Shown piece by piece: positions 1 to 8,268 of a stretch of 64,000 bases of DNA. The number at the start of each line of letters is the position of its first letter. The first letter of the stretch is position 1. Source of the stretch: Sphingobium sp. KCTC 72723 (GTDB lineage Bacteria; Pseudomonadota; Alphaproteobacteria; Sphingomonadales; Sphingomonadaceae); contig NZ_CP060388.1 of NCBI RefSeq assembly GCF_014280435.1, forward strand, positions 806,001-870,000, in the 5' to 3' direction. The notes under the pieces were generated by a model that worked only from the letters and a program-made list of their open reading frames with translations, did no database searches and was not told where the DNA came from. Both the position numbers and the translations under genes were made by a program.

Positions 1-198
1 CCCCGTCTAAACGAGGTCGCTAGAGATGTCCAGCCATTTTTTCACAAAATATAACGAAAGCAACATCTTACGATAATATAGACTCCCGCTCGCCTACGCG
101 CGCGCGCGAGGCGTGGTCCCTAGCAAGGTGTCTTGCGGGTTTATGGCAGAACGGCGGGACACATGGCCCCGCCGTTGGAATTTACCGCCATATGGGGC
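1..198. other. non-coding left edge of window (prophage interior)
   Basis: I see no convincing gene here. There is a short CG-repeat tract at 97-108 flanked by CGCCT (91-95) and AGGCG (109-113). A 9-bp inverted repeat (150-158 with 168-176) lies just beyond the stop of the minus-strand gene ending at 199 and may be its terminator, although no clear U-tract follows. The prophage continues to the left beyond the window. Confidence 0.5.
150..176. terminator. hairpin downstream of 199-549 gene
   Basis: AACGGCGGG (150-158) pairs perfectly with CCCGCCGTT (168-176) around a 9-nt loop. It sits about 20 bp past the minus-strand stop codon. There is no strong T-run on either side, so termination is inferred from position and stem strength only. 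Confidence 0.4.
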
Positions 199-549
199 TT
201 ATTTGCCCTTTTTCCGACGCCCAGCATAGTTGGCGGCTATTTTTCCAAGCACCTCGTCAAACGCGCCCTTCTCAACATCGGCCACGATAGCTTCGATCAC
301 TGCCATGAAGTCCTTTGTCGGGATCGCAACTGCGCGCTTTCCGGGCAGCAACTCAACTGCCATATTCCCCATGCGCGCCGTGAATATGGTCTGATCACCC
401 TCCGCTACGAAATGGCGCTTCCCTGCCAGTGTAGGCTTTTGGAAGAGCGCAAGCTGCGACCGGAGATTTGCGACAAAGCGCTCACGTGGAGTAGCTTTGT
501 TACCGGCCTTTGCATCGGCGGGCTTCACGATTTTCTGCCAATCGATCAT
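199..549 (-). CDS. hypothetical phage protein, 116 aa
   Basis: A 116-residue basic protein on the strand opposite to the structural genes. The start ATG is preceded by GAAGGAA, a plausible Shine-Dalgarno site. The C-terminus is strongly basic (RRKKGK), and I see no signal peptide or membrane segment. Family not recognised. It forms, with the next minus-strand gene, a small leftward unit upstream of the terminase, so it may belong to the early or regulatory part of the phage. Confidence 0.6.
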   Translation of the reverse strand: MIDWQKIVKPADAKAGNKATPRERFVANLRSQLALFQKPTLAGKRHFVAEGDQTIFTARMGNMAVELLPGKRAVAIPTKDFMAVIEAIVADVEKGAFDEVLGKIAANYAGRRKKGK

Positions 550-634
550 CTAACTGTTCCTTCTGCATCTACAGCATCGTTGCTGCCCGCTCTCTAACGA
601 CGTCATGTGATGCAGAAGTCATCCACTTTTTGGC

Positions 635-826
635 TCACACTGTCAGATATCTGACTGGCTCAACCGGCGGCGCTGTCATCGCGTCTAACCTATCGAGCAC
701 GTCTAAGAAGCTATTCACAGCCTCATCATCTCTCACGTCCAGCGTATAAGCTATCTCAAGTAGCCGACGAGCCATCACCTGTTTGGTGGGGAACGTGATG
801 ATTTTCGCTGTCTCATTATTGTTCAT
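635..826 (-). CDS. small hypothetical phage protein, 63 aa
   Basis: The frame opens at a GTG, but the ATG at 826 (MNNNETAKI) has a good GAGAGGTAGAG Shine-Dalgarno region and is preferred. The product is 63 residues, probably helical, with no recognised domain. It is divergent from the terminase gene and shares the 827-928 control region with it. It may be a small regulator, but that rests on position only. Confidence 0.55.
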   Translation of the reverse strand: MNNNETAKIITFPTKQVMARRLLEIAYTLDVRDDEAVNSFLDVLDRLDAMTAPPVEPVRYLTV

Positions 827-840
827 GTCTCTACCTCTCA

Positions 841-856
841 CAGTGCAATGTCACTG
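841..856. promoter_or_regulatory. possible operator palindrome
   Basis: CAGTG-6 nt-CACTG forms a 5-bp-arm dyad between the divergent small gene (start 826) and the terminase gene (start 929). The position fits an operator, but the arms are short and there is no other evidence. Confidence 0.25.
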
Positions 857-918
857 CTTACGTTCTTACGATGCAACTGCCTAATGGTTATGTCGAGAAT
901 TACCGTATAGCGCCCAGA

Positions 919-924
919 TAAGTA
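919..924 (+). promoter_or_regulatory. TAAGTA motif (variant) before terminase
   Basis: TAAGTA, a one-base variant of the recurrent TAAATA motif, ends exactly 4 nt before the ATG at 929. No Shine-Dalgarno sequence lies between or before it, so a transcript started here would be leaderless or nearly so. The promoter role is inferred from recurrence at 14 phage gene starts. Confidence 0.5.
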
Positions 925-928
925 TGTG

Positions 929-2311
929 ATGGCTCCTAAAAGCATTCACATCACGCCCCAGTTGACATTAAACTGCGATCAACTTGCGCTGCTTCGTAAG
1001 ATCAATACGCCCGCTTATGACTATGTACTTGGCTATGGCGGTGGTGGTTCCGGCAAGTCTCTCGTAATCCAACTGGCGATCATCAACCGCGCTATGAACG
1101 CCGCAGGCTCGCGCCATGGCATCTATCGAGATACACGGAACAACTGCCAGCAAACCCTATTCGACAAAACGTTGAAAGAGGTTCTTGATCTCGCTTATCC
1201 CGGCTTGGAAGCCAAGCTGAAGATCAACGCGAGCGAGCTAACTGTCACGTTCCCCAATGGCTCCGTCATGCTCTACAACGGACTAGATGACGACAGACTG
1301 TTGAAGGTCAGAGGACAGGAATTCCAAACTGTATGGTTCAACGAGTGTAACGCCTTCAATTACACTCAGGTTTCTGCATTGATGAGCCGACTCCGTAGCC
1401 CGAAAAAATACGACAATGGCGCTATGATGCACAATTTGTTCGTCGCTGACTGTAACCCAAGATCGAAGCAGGACTGGGAATACAAAGCGTTCATTCTCGG
1501 TATGAACCCAACTGACGGGAACGCTTTAGAGGATCATCACCGCTGGTCAGCGATGAAGCTATTCCCGCAGAATAATCTCGACGTATTGGGTGAGGATTAT
1601 TTGAGACGACAGGCGGCGAGTATGACCGCTGCCGATAGGAAGAGCCTCATTGACGGCGACTGGGCTGATGACAACCCTGACGCGATCTTTACCGCTGCGA
1701 TGATCGACGCTGAGCGTATCACCAAACCCAGCAGTTACACGATCAAGCAAACTCTCGCACTACCTGAACTGGCAGGCATCCGCCGCATAATCGTAGCAGT
1801 CGATCCCGCTGTCACCAATCACAAGAATAGCGATCTTAGCGGCATCATTGTTGCAGCCCTGCTGGACAATGGAAAAGTCGCGATCCTAGCCGATCACACG
1901 ATGAAGGGTACGCCGGATGCAGTAAGCCAGAAGGTCGTTGATCTGATGGCCGACTGGGGTGCTACCCGCGTGGTCATTGAAAAGAACCAAGGCGGTAATT
2001 GGCTTGAGGCGAACATCAGGAAGTTCTTTCCTAACATCGACATCAAGCCCGTGGATGCGACTAGCAGGACCGGAGGTAAGGCCTCTCGTGCTGAACCTGT
2101 CTCGGCACAGTATGAGCGGGGAATGATCAGGCATGTGGGCGCGCTTCCTGAGCTTGAAGAGCAGATGTGCGAATTCGGTATGAAGGGCGTCACCAAGTCC
2201 CCTGACCGTTTAGATGCGATGGTATGGGCCGTTTGGCATTTGATGGACCTCGCAAATGCTGTCCGTCCGTCGGGAATGTCCATCGTGCCTGTGACTGGCC
2301 ATTGGCGCTAA
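929..2311 (+). CDS. phage terminase large subunit
   Basis: DNA-packaging motor of a tailed phage: an ATPase that threads DNA into the prohead and a nuclease that cuts it. Walker A GGGGSGKS lies at residues 37-44, a Walker-B-like acidic stretch (VWFNECN) near 135, and the RNase-H-like nuclease begins at VAVDPAV near 290 with further Asp residues downstream. The length of 460 aa is normal. An in-frame GTG at 926 is an alternative start, but the ATG at 929 keeps the 4-nt spacing to TAAGTA seen at other genes. No small terminase is recognisable in the window. Confidence 0.92.
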   Translation: MAPKSIHITPQLTLNCDQLALLRKINTPAYDYVLGYGGGGSGKSLVIQLAIINRAMNAAGSRHGIYRDTRNNCQQTLFDKTLKEVLDLAYPGLEAKLKINASELTVTFPNGSVMLYNGLDDDRLLKVRGQEFQTVWFNECNAFNYTQVSALMSRLRSPKKYDNGAMMHNLFVADCNPRSKQDWEYKAFILGMNPTDGNALEDHHRWSAMKLFPQNNLDVLGEDYLRRQAASMTAADRKSLIDGDWADDNPDAIFTAAMIDAERITKPSSYTIKQTLALPELAGIRRIIVAVDPAVTNHKNSDLSGIIVAALLDNGKVAILADHTMKGTPDAVSQKVVDLMADWGATRVVIEKNQGGNWLEANIRKFFPNIDIKPVDATSRTGGKASRAEPVSAQYERGMIRHVGALPELEEQMCEFGMKGVTKSPDRLDAMVWAVWHLMDLANAVRPSGMSIVPVTGHWR

Positions 2312-2379
2312 ACCTTTTCTTGCTCTTCTTACCATGTGACGCTTGATGCCGTTGTGCCCTCAAAAATGGAGAATGGCAC

Positions 2380-2734
2380 ATGGAATGGACAGCGCTAATC
2401 CGACCTACACAGCTTCAACAGCTCATAATAAATCATGAGCATCAGCAGCCCCTCAAAGGCACCGATCGAGAGCAAGACTTCATGCCAGTAGTCAAGCTGC
2501 ATGTCCCCCCACACATACTGTCTCTGGCTGCTCAGTGAGTGCGACAATGAGGGTATGGCGTTTGGGCTATGTCAGATACATTGCGCGGAGATCGGATCAG
2601 TATGGCTTCCCGAAGTTGCCGACCTAGATATTCAAGGTGTCACAGTTATTGAAGACACGAGGTTTTTAGCCAAGCACACCTTGTCCGAATACGCCGCACT
2701 TGCGCGACGAAATGGCGGTCTGTTGCTGCCATAG
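2380..2734 (+). pseudogene. DUF2958-like protein, frameshifted
   Basis: From the ATG at 2380 (GGAG Shine-Dalgarno at 2367-2371) one frame reads into MPVVKLHVP at the C-run 2505-2510; the next frame continues as YCLWLLSECDNEGMAFGL and ends at 2734. Removing one C from the six-C run joins the two halves into a protein of about 117 aa that matches my memory of DUF2958: VVKLF...TWLLTE, then FGLC and ELG, then an ERDLHF/LSEYA-like tail. The 3' half alone can start at ATG 2501. Either a +1 mutation, slippage expression or an assembly error explains this. It sits between terminase and portal. Confidence 0.55.
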
Positions 2735-2748
2735 CCTAGTCATAAAAA

Positions 2749-2782
2749 TGGACAGTGGACTACTATCATAGCCCACTGTCCA
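2749..2782. terminator. 10-bp hairpin before portal unit
   Basis: TGGACAGTGG (2749-2758) pairs with CCACTGTCCA (2773-2782) around a 14-nt loop, after the DUF2958-like gene and before the TAAATA motif of the portal gene. There is no T-run, so it may be a factor-dependent or RNA-stabilising hairpin. Confidence 0.45.
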
Positions 2783-2847
2783 CCACCGATTGCAATTGCG
2801 GCTAAAGGAGTAAGGGCCGCACACATATTTAGCCGTCCAGCCACAGG

Positions 2848-2853
2848 TAAATA
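2848..2853 (+). promoter_or_regulatory. TAAATA motif before portal gene
   Basis: GGTAAATA lies 26 nt upstream of the portal ATG at 2880. A perfect palindrome GCTGTTA-A-TAACAGC (2856-2870) follows directly, so it would be near the 5' end of the message, just before the Shine-Dalgarno-like AGGTGG. Confidence 0.5.
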
Positions 2854-2879
2854 TCGCTGTTAATAACAGCAGGTGGCCC

Positions 2880-4298
2880 ATGGCAGATAATCAGAACACA
2901 CAAAGTCCAGAACTGTCAAAGTGGGCAGAACGAATGCAGATGAACCGGGATTTCATCGCCGGTCAAGATGCAGTGAAAAGCCGCGCACGGGCTATCCACT
3001 ACATGCCGCTACCAGCGGCGGGCATGACAGATGCCGATTATACTTCCTACCTCAAGCGCGTAGCATTTTTCCCGGCAGCAAGCCGCGTCCATGACGGTTG
3101 TGTCAGCCTCATATTCCGCAAAGACCCGATCCTAGAAAGTCCCACGCTACAGGCGGTCAAGGACATCATTACGCAGAACGGTGACAGTCTTGAAACATTC
3201 TCAGACGAGGTTGTGAGCGAAACACTGACAACCGACTATTTCGCCATCCTTGTAGATCATCCCGCCGACATGCCAACAGGCTTGAACGCTGCCAATGCTA
3301 TTGCTTTGAACTGGCGTCCATTCCTCGCTGGCTACCCCTTTGAGAGCATCCTTGATTTTAAGCAGGGCTTGGTCAACGGCTTAAAAGGCTACACCTACGT
3401 CAAGCTACGCGATACCGCCCATCAGTATCGTGAACTGAGATTGGTGGACGGCATTTATACCGTCACGATCCATCGCGAAGGCGAAGGTGGCGAGTATGAG
3501 CAGGCAAGCAGCCATACACCACGCCGTTTGGGCAAGCCCCTCGACTTCATTCCCTTTGAAATCATCAAGCGGCATAATGGCCCTCTGCCAAAGAAAGCGC
3601 TGCTCGAAGATGTCGTGAACATCAACGCCAGCCATTATATTCAGGAAGGCGATCTATCGCAGGCGCTCTATAATTGCTCTGGCCCGCAAAAGGTCGTCAT
3701 CAACGCTGCGCGGCAGAAAAACCCGGATGGTACGGATAAGGAGCGGAATGAATATCCGGCTGGTTCGCATGTCGTTTGGGAATTGTCGGGTGAAAATGTC
3801 AATGTCGATTTCCTCGAATTCACCGGTGCTGGCGTGCTTTCGATCCGCGAGCAACAGAAGGAATTGAAGAGCCAAATGTCGGCGGTCGGTTCGCGTATTC
3901 TCGCGGATGAAAAGGCCGTGGCAGAAGCAGCCGAAACGCTCGAAATCCGCCGCACTTCGGAAAATGCGACATTGGCAGGCGTCACCCGCACCATCATGCG
4001 TAAAATGGAAAAGGTGCTGCGCTGGATGGCTTGGTGGATGGGCGCGGAAAGCAAGGAAGACCCGGAAACGCGCTTTACGCTGAACTTGGATTTCACCCCG
4101 GCGAAGACGACCCCATTGGAACTAGCGGCTTATACAGCAGCGATCCAAGCAGGCATCATGACCAAGGAACAGGTATTCTACCTAATCCGCGATGGCGGGT
4201 TGCTCGCTGATACCATCACCTTTGACGCCTATTCGAGCGGCCTCGCCGCCGAACGCATTGACGAGCCGACCGCGCTGACGACTAGCCGAGAACTATAA
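2880..4298 (+). CDS. phage portal protein (DUF4055-like)
   Basis: 472 aa, the usual size for a portal subunit, located between terminase and the MuF-like head protein. The first third (residues 1-140, AERMQMNRDFIAGQDAVKSR onward) and a later DFIPFEIIKR segment resemble the DUF4055 portal-like family as I remember it; the C-terminal part is rich in helices and ends in a region typical of the portal crown. It would form the dodecameric DNA-entry ring at one capsid vertex. The stop codon overlaps the next start (TAATG), indicating translational coupling. Confidence 0.8.
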   Translation: MADNQNTQSPELSKWAERMQMNRDFIAGQDAVKSRARAIHYMPLPAAGMTDADYTSYLKRVAFFPAASRVHDGCVSLIFRKDPILESPTLQAVKDIITQNGDSLETFSDEVVSETLTTDYFAILVDHPADMPTGLNAANAIALNWRPFLAGYPFESILDFKQGLVNGLKGYTYVKLRDTAHQYRELRLVDGIYTVTIHREGEGGEYEQASSHTPRRLGKPLDFIPFEIIKRHNGPLPKKALLEDVVNINASHYIQEGDLSQALYNCSGPQKVVINAARQKNPDGTDKERNEYPAGSHVVWELSGENVNVDFLEFTGAGVLSIREQQKELKSQMSAVGSRILADEKAVAEAAETLEIRRTSENATLAGVTRTIMRKMEKVLRWMAWWMGAESKEDPETRFTLNLDFTPAKTTPLELAAYTAAIQAGIMTKEQVFYLIRDGGLLADTITFDAYSSGLAAERIDEPTALTTSREL

Positions 4299-5368
4299 TG
4301 TCGATCAACGAGACGCTGCGCGACATCGCAGTGCGACACTCGGTCGAATTGCAACGTTTTGGCAATGGGCTGGCGCGCGACATTGTGGGCTTGCTCAACG
4401 ACGCCGATCAGGCCTTGCTGGAAAAACTGGCTGCACGGCTTATCGCCATTGAAGAACGGGGATTCGACCTAGGACCAGCCAGCACCAAACGCCTCAAAGC
4501 CTTGTTGGAAGACCTGCGCGTCATCAACGCGGAAGTCTATGCCAAGGTCGCGGCCAGGTTGGAAACCGAGTTGGCCGATCTTGCATTGGTGGAAGCCGAT
4601 TTTCAGGCTGCATCGCTCAACAAGGTCATGCCGGTTCAGGTCGCCACAACGGTCCCGGCCCCTGCCGTGCTGCGCGCTCTTGTCACCACAACGCCAATGG
4701 AAGGCGCGCTCCTTCGCCGTTGGACGGACGGTATGGAAACCGGGCGCATGGATCGGCTCAACCGGGCAATCCGCAATGGCATCGTGAACGGCGAGACGAC
4801 CGATCAGATTGTGCGAACGATCAGGGGAACGAAAGCCGGTGCATATGCTGACGGCGTTTTGCAGATATCCCGCCGATCAGCGCAAGCCATTGTCCGCACC
4901 GCCACCGGCCATGTTTCAACGGTCGCGGCTCAGTCCACATGGAAGGGCAGCAACGCGGTCAAGGGTTGGGCGTTTTTGGCGACGCTTGATAGCCGCACGT
5001 CGATCACATGCGCGGGCTTGTCTGGTCAGATATTCCCCATCGGCTCCGGCCCTATCCCACCTCGGCACTTAAATTGTCGCAGCGCGTCCATCCCGGTCAC
5101 GAAGTCCTATCGCGAACTGGGATTGGATAAGGACGAGCTGACACCAGCAATGCGCGCCAGCATGGATGGAGCCATACCGGGCGACATAACGTTTTCAGAT
5201 TGGCTCACCAAAAAAGGTACGTCCATGCAGGACGACATACTTGGGCCGACCAGAGCAGGCTTGTTCCGATCCGGCAAGCTGACCCTCCAAGACCTGATAA
5301 AGGGCGACGGCACTGTGCTGTCACTTGATGAACTGCGCCGCAGGCACAAAGGCATACTCTCCCAATAA
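4298..5368 (+). CDS. phage head morphogenesis (MuF/SPP1 gp7-like) protein
   Basis: 356 aa. The C-terminal part carries the MuF-type signature: GWAFLATLDSRTSITCAGL, then PIPPRHLNCRSASIPV near residues 225-265 (tryptophan/aromatic, DxRT..C, H-x-NCR). Proteins of this type are minor capsid proteins, often ejected with DNA or needed for head maturation. The first 150 residues are predicted helical. It starts within the stop codon of the portal gene. The TAA stop at 5366-5368 is also the first half of the next TAAATA motif. Confidence 0.8.
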   Translation: MSINETLRDIAVRHSVELQRFGNGLARDIVGLLNDADQALLEKLAARLIAIEERGFDLGPASTKRLKALLEDLRVINAEVYAKVAARLETELADLALVEADFQAASLNKVMPVQVATTVPAPAVLRALVTTTPMEGALLRRWTDGMETGRMDRLNRAIRNGIVNGETTDQIVRTIRGTKAGAYADGVLQISRRSAQAIVRTATGHVSTVAAQSTWKGSNAVKGWAFLATLDSRTSITCAGLSGQIFPIGSGPIPPRHLNCRSASIPVTKSYRELGLDKDELTPAMRASMDGAIPGDITFSDWLTKKGTSMQDDILGPTRAGLFRSGKLTLQDLIKGDGTVLSLDELRRRHKGILSQ

Positions 5369-5450
5369 ATAGGTGCGCAGACCCGTGCAGTCCACTGGTC
5401 GGCAGCAGCGGCAGTCCCGCACCTGATGTCCGCAGTCCGGGCATGGAGAG
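5357..5450 (+). promoter_or_regulatory. TAAATA motif with weak SD-pairing repeat
   Basis: TAAATA is at 5366-5371, overlapping the stop codon of the upstream gene. CTCTCC (5357-5362), just before it, is complementary to GGAGAG (5445-5450), the Shine-Dalgarno site of the scaffold gene at 5455. This is a 6-bp version of the longer read-through hairpins seen at other sites; at this length chance is possible. A further pairing GGTGCG/CGCACC (5372-5377, 5418-5423) lies in the leader. Confidence 0.4.
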
Positions 5451-5454
5451 AAAA

Positions 5455-6075
5455 ATGTCTACTGAGAACGAAAATACAGAGGCCAACTCTGAACTGACCA
5501 CCCTTCGCAAGCATAATGCGGACCTCACCAAAGACCTGAAAGCGCTCCGCGCATCCATCCAGCAGCTTGAAGCGGATAAGGAAACTGCAAAGGAAGAGGC
5601 TGAAAATGCTTCTGCTGATGAAGTGACACGCCTCAAGAACCAGCTTGCTAAATCTGCAAAGGATTTAGAAGCGGCGACCAAGCGCGCTGATGATGCCTCC
5701 AAGTCGCTCATCACCTACAAATCTGAAACCGAACTCAACAAGATCATGATCGCTAACAAGGTGCAGTCAGAAGATGCACCGATGGTGATGGCATATCTCA
5801 AAAGCATCATGTCTGTCGATACAGATGGCACTGTGAGCCTAGACGAACAGCCAGTCGAAATGTTTGCAAAGAGCTACTTTGCAGGTGCGGGAAAGCGATA
5901 TGTTGCTGCACCAGACAATAGTGGCGGCGGCGCAGCGGGTAATGATGGCACCAAGCCAAGCAAGATCACTCAGCCACCAGTCAGCCCCTCTGACTGGAAC
6001 ACCTTTGATGGCCTTCCAGATGCAGAACGCAATGCATTGGCTGAGAATTGGGGTCGTCCTGATCTACGTGTCTGA
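5455..6075 (+). CDS. probable capsid scaffolding protein
   Basis: 206 aa from the ATG at 5455, which has GGAGAG at 5445-5450; an in-frame ATG at 5443 lacks a Shine-Dalgarno site. Residues 1-95 form a charged heptad-type coiled coil (Lys/Glu/Ala rich), followed by a more compact C-terminal half. The position directly before the major capsid gene, the size and the coiled coil fit a scaffold protein that guides prohead assembly and is later removed. There is no visible protease domain. Confidence 0.7.
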   Translation: MSTENENTEANSELTTLRKHNADLTKDLKALRASIQQLEADKETAKEEAENASADEVTRLKNQLAKSAKDLEAATKRADDASKSLITYKSETELNKIMIANKVQSEDAPMVMAYLKSIMSVDTDGTVSLDEQPVEMFAKSYFAGAGKRYVAAPDNSGGGAAGNDGTKPSKITQPPVSPSDWNTFDGLPDAERNALAENWGRPDLRV

Positions 6076-6110
6076 ACCACGCTCAGAGACGAGGCAGTAA
6101 ACAGCAAAAC

Positions 6111-6144
6111 TAAATAACCGTGAGGGCCAAAAACGCCCTCACGG
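6111..6144 (+). promoter_or_regulatory. TAAATA motif followed by 10-bp hairpin
   Basis: TAAATA (6111-6116) is followed within 2 nt by a perfect hairpin: CCGTGAGGGC (6118-6127) with GCCCTCACGG (6135-6144), loop CAAAAAC. A second, overlapping hairpin can form from 6140-6147 with 6156-6163, so the two are mutually exclusive. If the motif is a promoter, the message for the capsid gene would begin in or near the first stem. Confidence 0.45.
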
Positions 6145-6191
6145 CTCTTCGTAACGGGCCGTGACACAGTCCGTAATGGAGAGAAAATAAC

Positions 6192-7148
6192 ATGGCAATT
6201 ACCAACACCACTATTGCTGGATTGGCCGGTTCAGAGCGCAAGATGGATGTGCGCGTAACCGCTATCGCGCAGGAAACCAACGAACTTGTGCAGTCGGGTC
6301 TAACCGCTTCCAGCGCAGAAGTCTCCGCACTTGCAAATGGCGGACCACGCAAAGTCTCGCTCGACTATCTCAAGCCACTGTCCGGTGAAGCGTTTAACGT
6401 CAGCAACGACGATATCAACGATGAAGGCGACGTAGGCTCGATCGAGGGCGGCACCTATGATGCAATGCGTCTCGACCTCAACTATGCGCTTGCGACCACA
6501 GACCTGACCCAGATTATCACTCAATATGGTAAGCAGGGCGATCTAGCCACTGCATTGGCTGGTCATCGCAATGCCATTACCAAGTCGCTGTTCTTCTCAA
6601 CCCTAGTTGGCGTTCGTGCTGCACTGGCTGCTAATGCGGCTATCACCCATGAAGTTGCAACTGACTGGGATATGGCTGCCATCTATGACGCTATCGCTAC
6701 TGCTGAAGAGTGGTCGCCGCTGTTCAACGTACTGATGGTCAGCCACGGTCGATATGCGAAGCTACAGGCGCAGAATGATGGCTTTGTTGCTCCTTCCGAT
6801 GTTAACACTCGCTTTGCTACCTATCAGGGATTTACGCTTCTCAAGACCAACAAGTTGACCAACGATGAAGCAATCATCGGTCGCACTGGTTCGATTGGCT
6901 ACGGCGAAGGCACTGCTCAGCAGGCTTTTGAAGTAGAGCGCAAGGCGAATGGCGGTAACGGCGGTGGTGCAGACATTCTGCACTCGCGCTTCTCCCGCGC
7001 AATCATTCCACTGGGCATGGACTATAACGGTACGATCCCTACCACTTCGGCAGCGGTCAAGACCGTTCTCGAAGCCAGTGCTAGCTGGGCAAAGGTCGCA
7101 CCGGACACACAGTTCGGCCTACGCTTCCTGAAATTCAACGACGTCTAA
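6192..7148 (+). CDS. phage major capsid protein
   Basis: 318 aa with a strong GGAGAG Shine-Dalgarno site. The sequence is typical of HK97-fold coat proteins of the P22-like/phage coat group: an N-terminal arm, the LKPLSGEAFNVS segment, and long helices around residues 90-170. It lies between scaffold and connector genes with its own motif and hairpin upstream and another hairpin downstream, fitting high, separately controlled expression. There is no N-terminal delta or protease domain. Confidence 0.85.
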   Translation: MAITNTTIAGLAGSERKMDVRVTAIAQETNELVQSGLTASSAEVSALANGGPRKVSLDYLKPLSGEAFNVSNDDINDEGDVGSIEGGTYDAMRLDLNYALATTDLTQIITQYGKQGDLATALAGHRNAITKSLFFSTLVGVRAALAANAAITHEVATDWDMAAIYDAIATAEEWSPLFNVLMVSHGRYAKLQAQNDGFVAPSDVNTRFATYQGFTLLKTNKLTNDEAIIGRTGSIGYGEGTAQQAFEVERKANGGNGGGADILHSRFSRAIIPLGMDYNGTIPTTSAAVKTVLEASASWAKVAPDTQFGLRFLKFNDV

Positions 7149-7168
7149 TAGCGTGTGAACAAGACGTT

Positions 7169-7190
7169 CCCCGGCTGGTAACAGCCGGGG
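7169..7190. terminator. 9-bp hairpin after capsid gene
   Basis: CCCCGGCTG (7169-7177) and CAGCCGGGG (7182-7190) form a perfect stem closed by a GTAA tetraloop, 20 bp after the capsid stop codon. No T-run follows. The next TAAATA motif begins 19 bp later, giving a terminator-then-promoter layout. Confidence 0.5.
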
Positions 7191-7208
7191 ATCGCCACGA
7201 CAGAACGG

Positions 7209-7214
7209 TAAATA
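7209..7214 (+). promoter_or_regulatory. TAAATA motif before connector operon
   Basis: CGGTAAATACC at 7206-7216, 24 nt before the ATG at 7239. GTTCCC (7166-7171) upstream is complementary to GGGAAC (7230-7235) at the Shine-Dalgarno site, a 6-bp pairing that may be chance. Confidence 0.5.
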
Positions 7215-7238
7215 CCTGCGCAACAGCGAGGGAACCCA

Positions 7239-7610
7239 ATGTCCATAACTCTTCTACAGATCAACGACGCTTTAGCAGCGCGAGGCAAGGATGCCGTGGA
7301 GGCATCGCAGCTTCAAGAGGCACTGGATTATGCGCTCGGCGTCTATGCCATTCCATATCCGATCCTGAACGCCCACGAGCCTGACGAACGTTTAATTGTC
7401 GGCATTGCGTTGTTGGCCGAACAGGCTCCATTCGCCGCCGTCCAGACCGCCGCTCTCAAAAGCCAGGAGATTGCGGGCGACGCGGGAAGCATCAAGAAAA
7501 CATGGGCCGACGCACCGACTGACCCCTACCCGGTCATTACCGGCCTGCTTGCCCCATATTCGGGCCGTACAGCGTCATGCGGGATCTCATTTGGAGTTAG
7601 CACCCGATGA
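7239..7610 (+). CDS. head-tail connector (DnaT/gp6-like) protein
   Basis: 123 aa, first gene of a tightly overlapping set (7239-8684) between capsid and tail tube. It is largely helical with a DALAARGKDAVEASQLQEALDYA-type start, resembling the head-tail adaptor proteins annotated as DnaT-like ssDNA-binding proteins in siphophages. The assignment rests on gene order, size and helical content. Its stop overlaps the next start (ATGA). Confidence 0.55.
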   Translation: MSITLLQINDALAARGKDAVEASQLQEALDYALGVYAIPYPILNAHEPDERLIVGIALLAEQAPFAAVQTAALKSQEIAGDAGSIKKTWADAPTDPYPVITGLLAPYSGRTASCGISFGVSTR

Positions 7611-7963
7611 GCGTTTACACGGATTTACGGGCGGCTCTGGGGGCGGGCAGCGAACTTGAGGCGACCTTTGGTGTCTCAGCTACCCTGACACGGACAATCC
7701 CCGGCGTGCGTAACCGCGCAACTGGCAAGGTGGCCAGCGCGGACGAAGTTGTTCTGCCCTGCATGGCTGCGCGTGCGACGATCAAGATCAAAGCCGAAGA
7801 TGGCACGGTATCTAAGGTGGCGGGTTATACGCTCTGGACCGAACCCAAGGCCGGTGACACGCTCACCTTTGCCGGTCAGTCCTACCGCATTACCGACATT
7901 GTAGAATTCAACCCAGATGGCACGGCCATTTGTTGGAATGTAGTTGCGGGGTCAGGATCATGA
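7607..7963 (+). CDS. putative head closure protein
   Basis: 118 aa, mostly beta, beginning within the stop of the previous gene. It fits the second connector (head closure, stopper-type) slot of siphophage gene order. A PGVRNRATGKVASADEVVLP segment and a beta-rich C-terminus (TFAGQSYRITDIV) are consistent with a small barrel fold. No catalytic motif. Confidence 0.5.
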   Translation: MSVYTDLRAALGAGSELEATFGVSATLTRTIPGVRNRATGKVASADEVVLPCMAARATIKIKAEDGTVSKVAGYTLWTEPKAGDTLTFAGQSYRITDIVEFNPDGTAICWNVVAGSGS

Positions 7964-8268
7964 GGTTCGACACGTCAGACTTAATCCGCAATCTCGAAAA
8001 GGATATCCAGCTTACCGAAAAGCAGCTTCTCGAATTGACGGAGAAGACCACGCTCGACGCCCAACGCGACCTCATGCTGGCCACTCCGGTAGATGAAGGC
8101 ACTGCGCGTCGTGGTTGGCAGGCAACGTTACCGACCAAGGCATATGAAGCAGGCGTGATAGAAAATGCCGTGCCGTATCTGGGCGCTCTAAATGATGGGC
8201 ATAGCCGTCAGGCTCCGGCCAATTTCGTCGAAGGCATCGTGCAACGTTATAATGATGGAGGCGCATGA
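7960..8268 (+). CDS. putative tail completion protein (HK97 gp10-like)
   Basis: 102 aa from the ATG at 7960, overlapping the previous stop, with CAGGA upstream. The pattern VDEGTARRGWQATLP, then NAVPYLGALNDGHSRQAP is typical of small head-tail joining/tail completion proteins of the gp10/minor tail class. A longer frame opens upstream, but the ATG at 7960 is better supported by the overlap and the Shine-Dalgarno site. Confidence 0.6.
   Translation: MRFDTSDLIRNLEKDIQLTEKQLLELTEKTTLDAQRDLMLATPVDEGTARRGWQATLPTKAYEAGVIENAVPYLGALNDGHSRQAPANFVEGIVQRYNDGGA

Noticed and set aside
97-108. CG dinucleotide run as a possible Z-DNA or origin signal
   Set aside because: Only 12 bp and without iterons, an AT-rich stretch or replication genes nearby.
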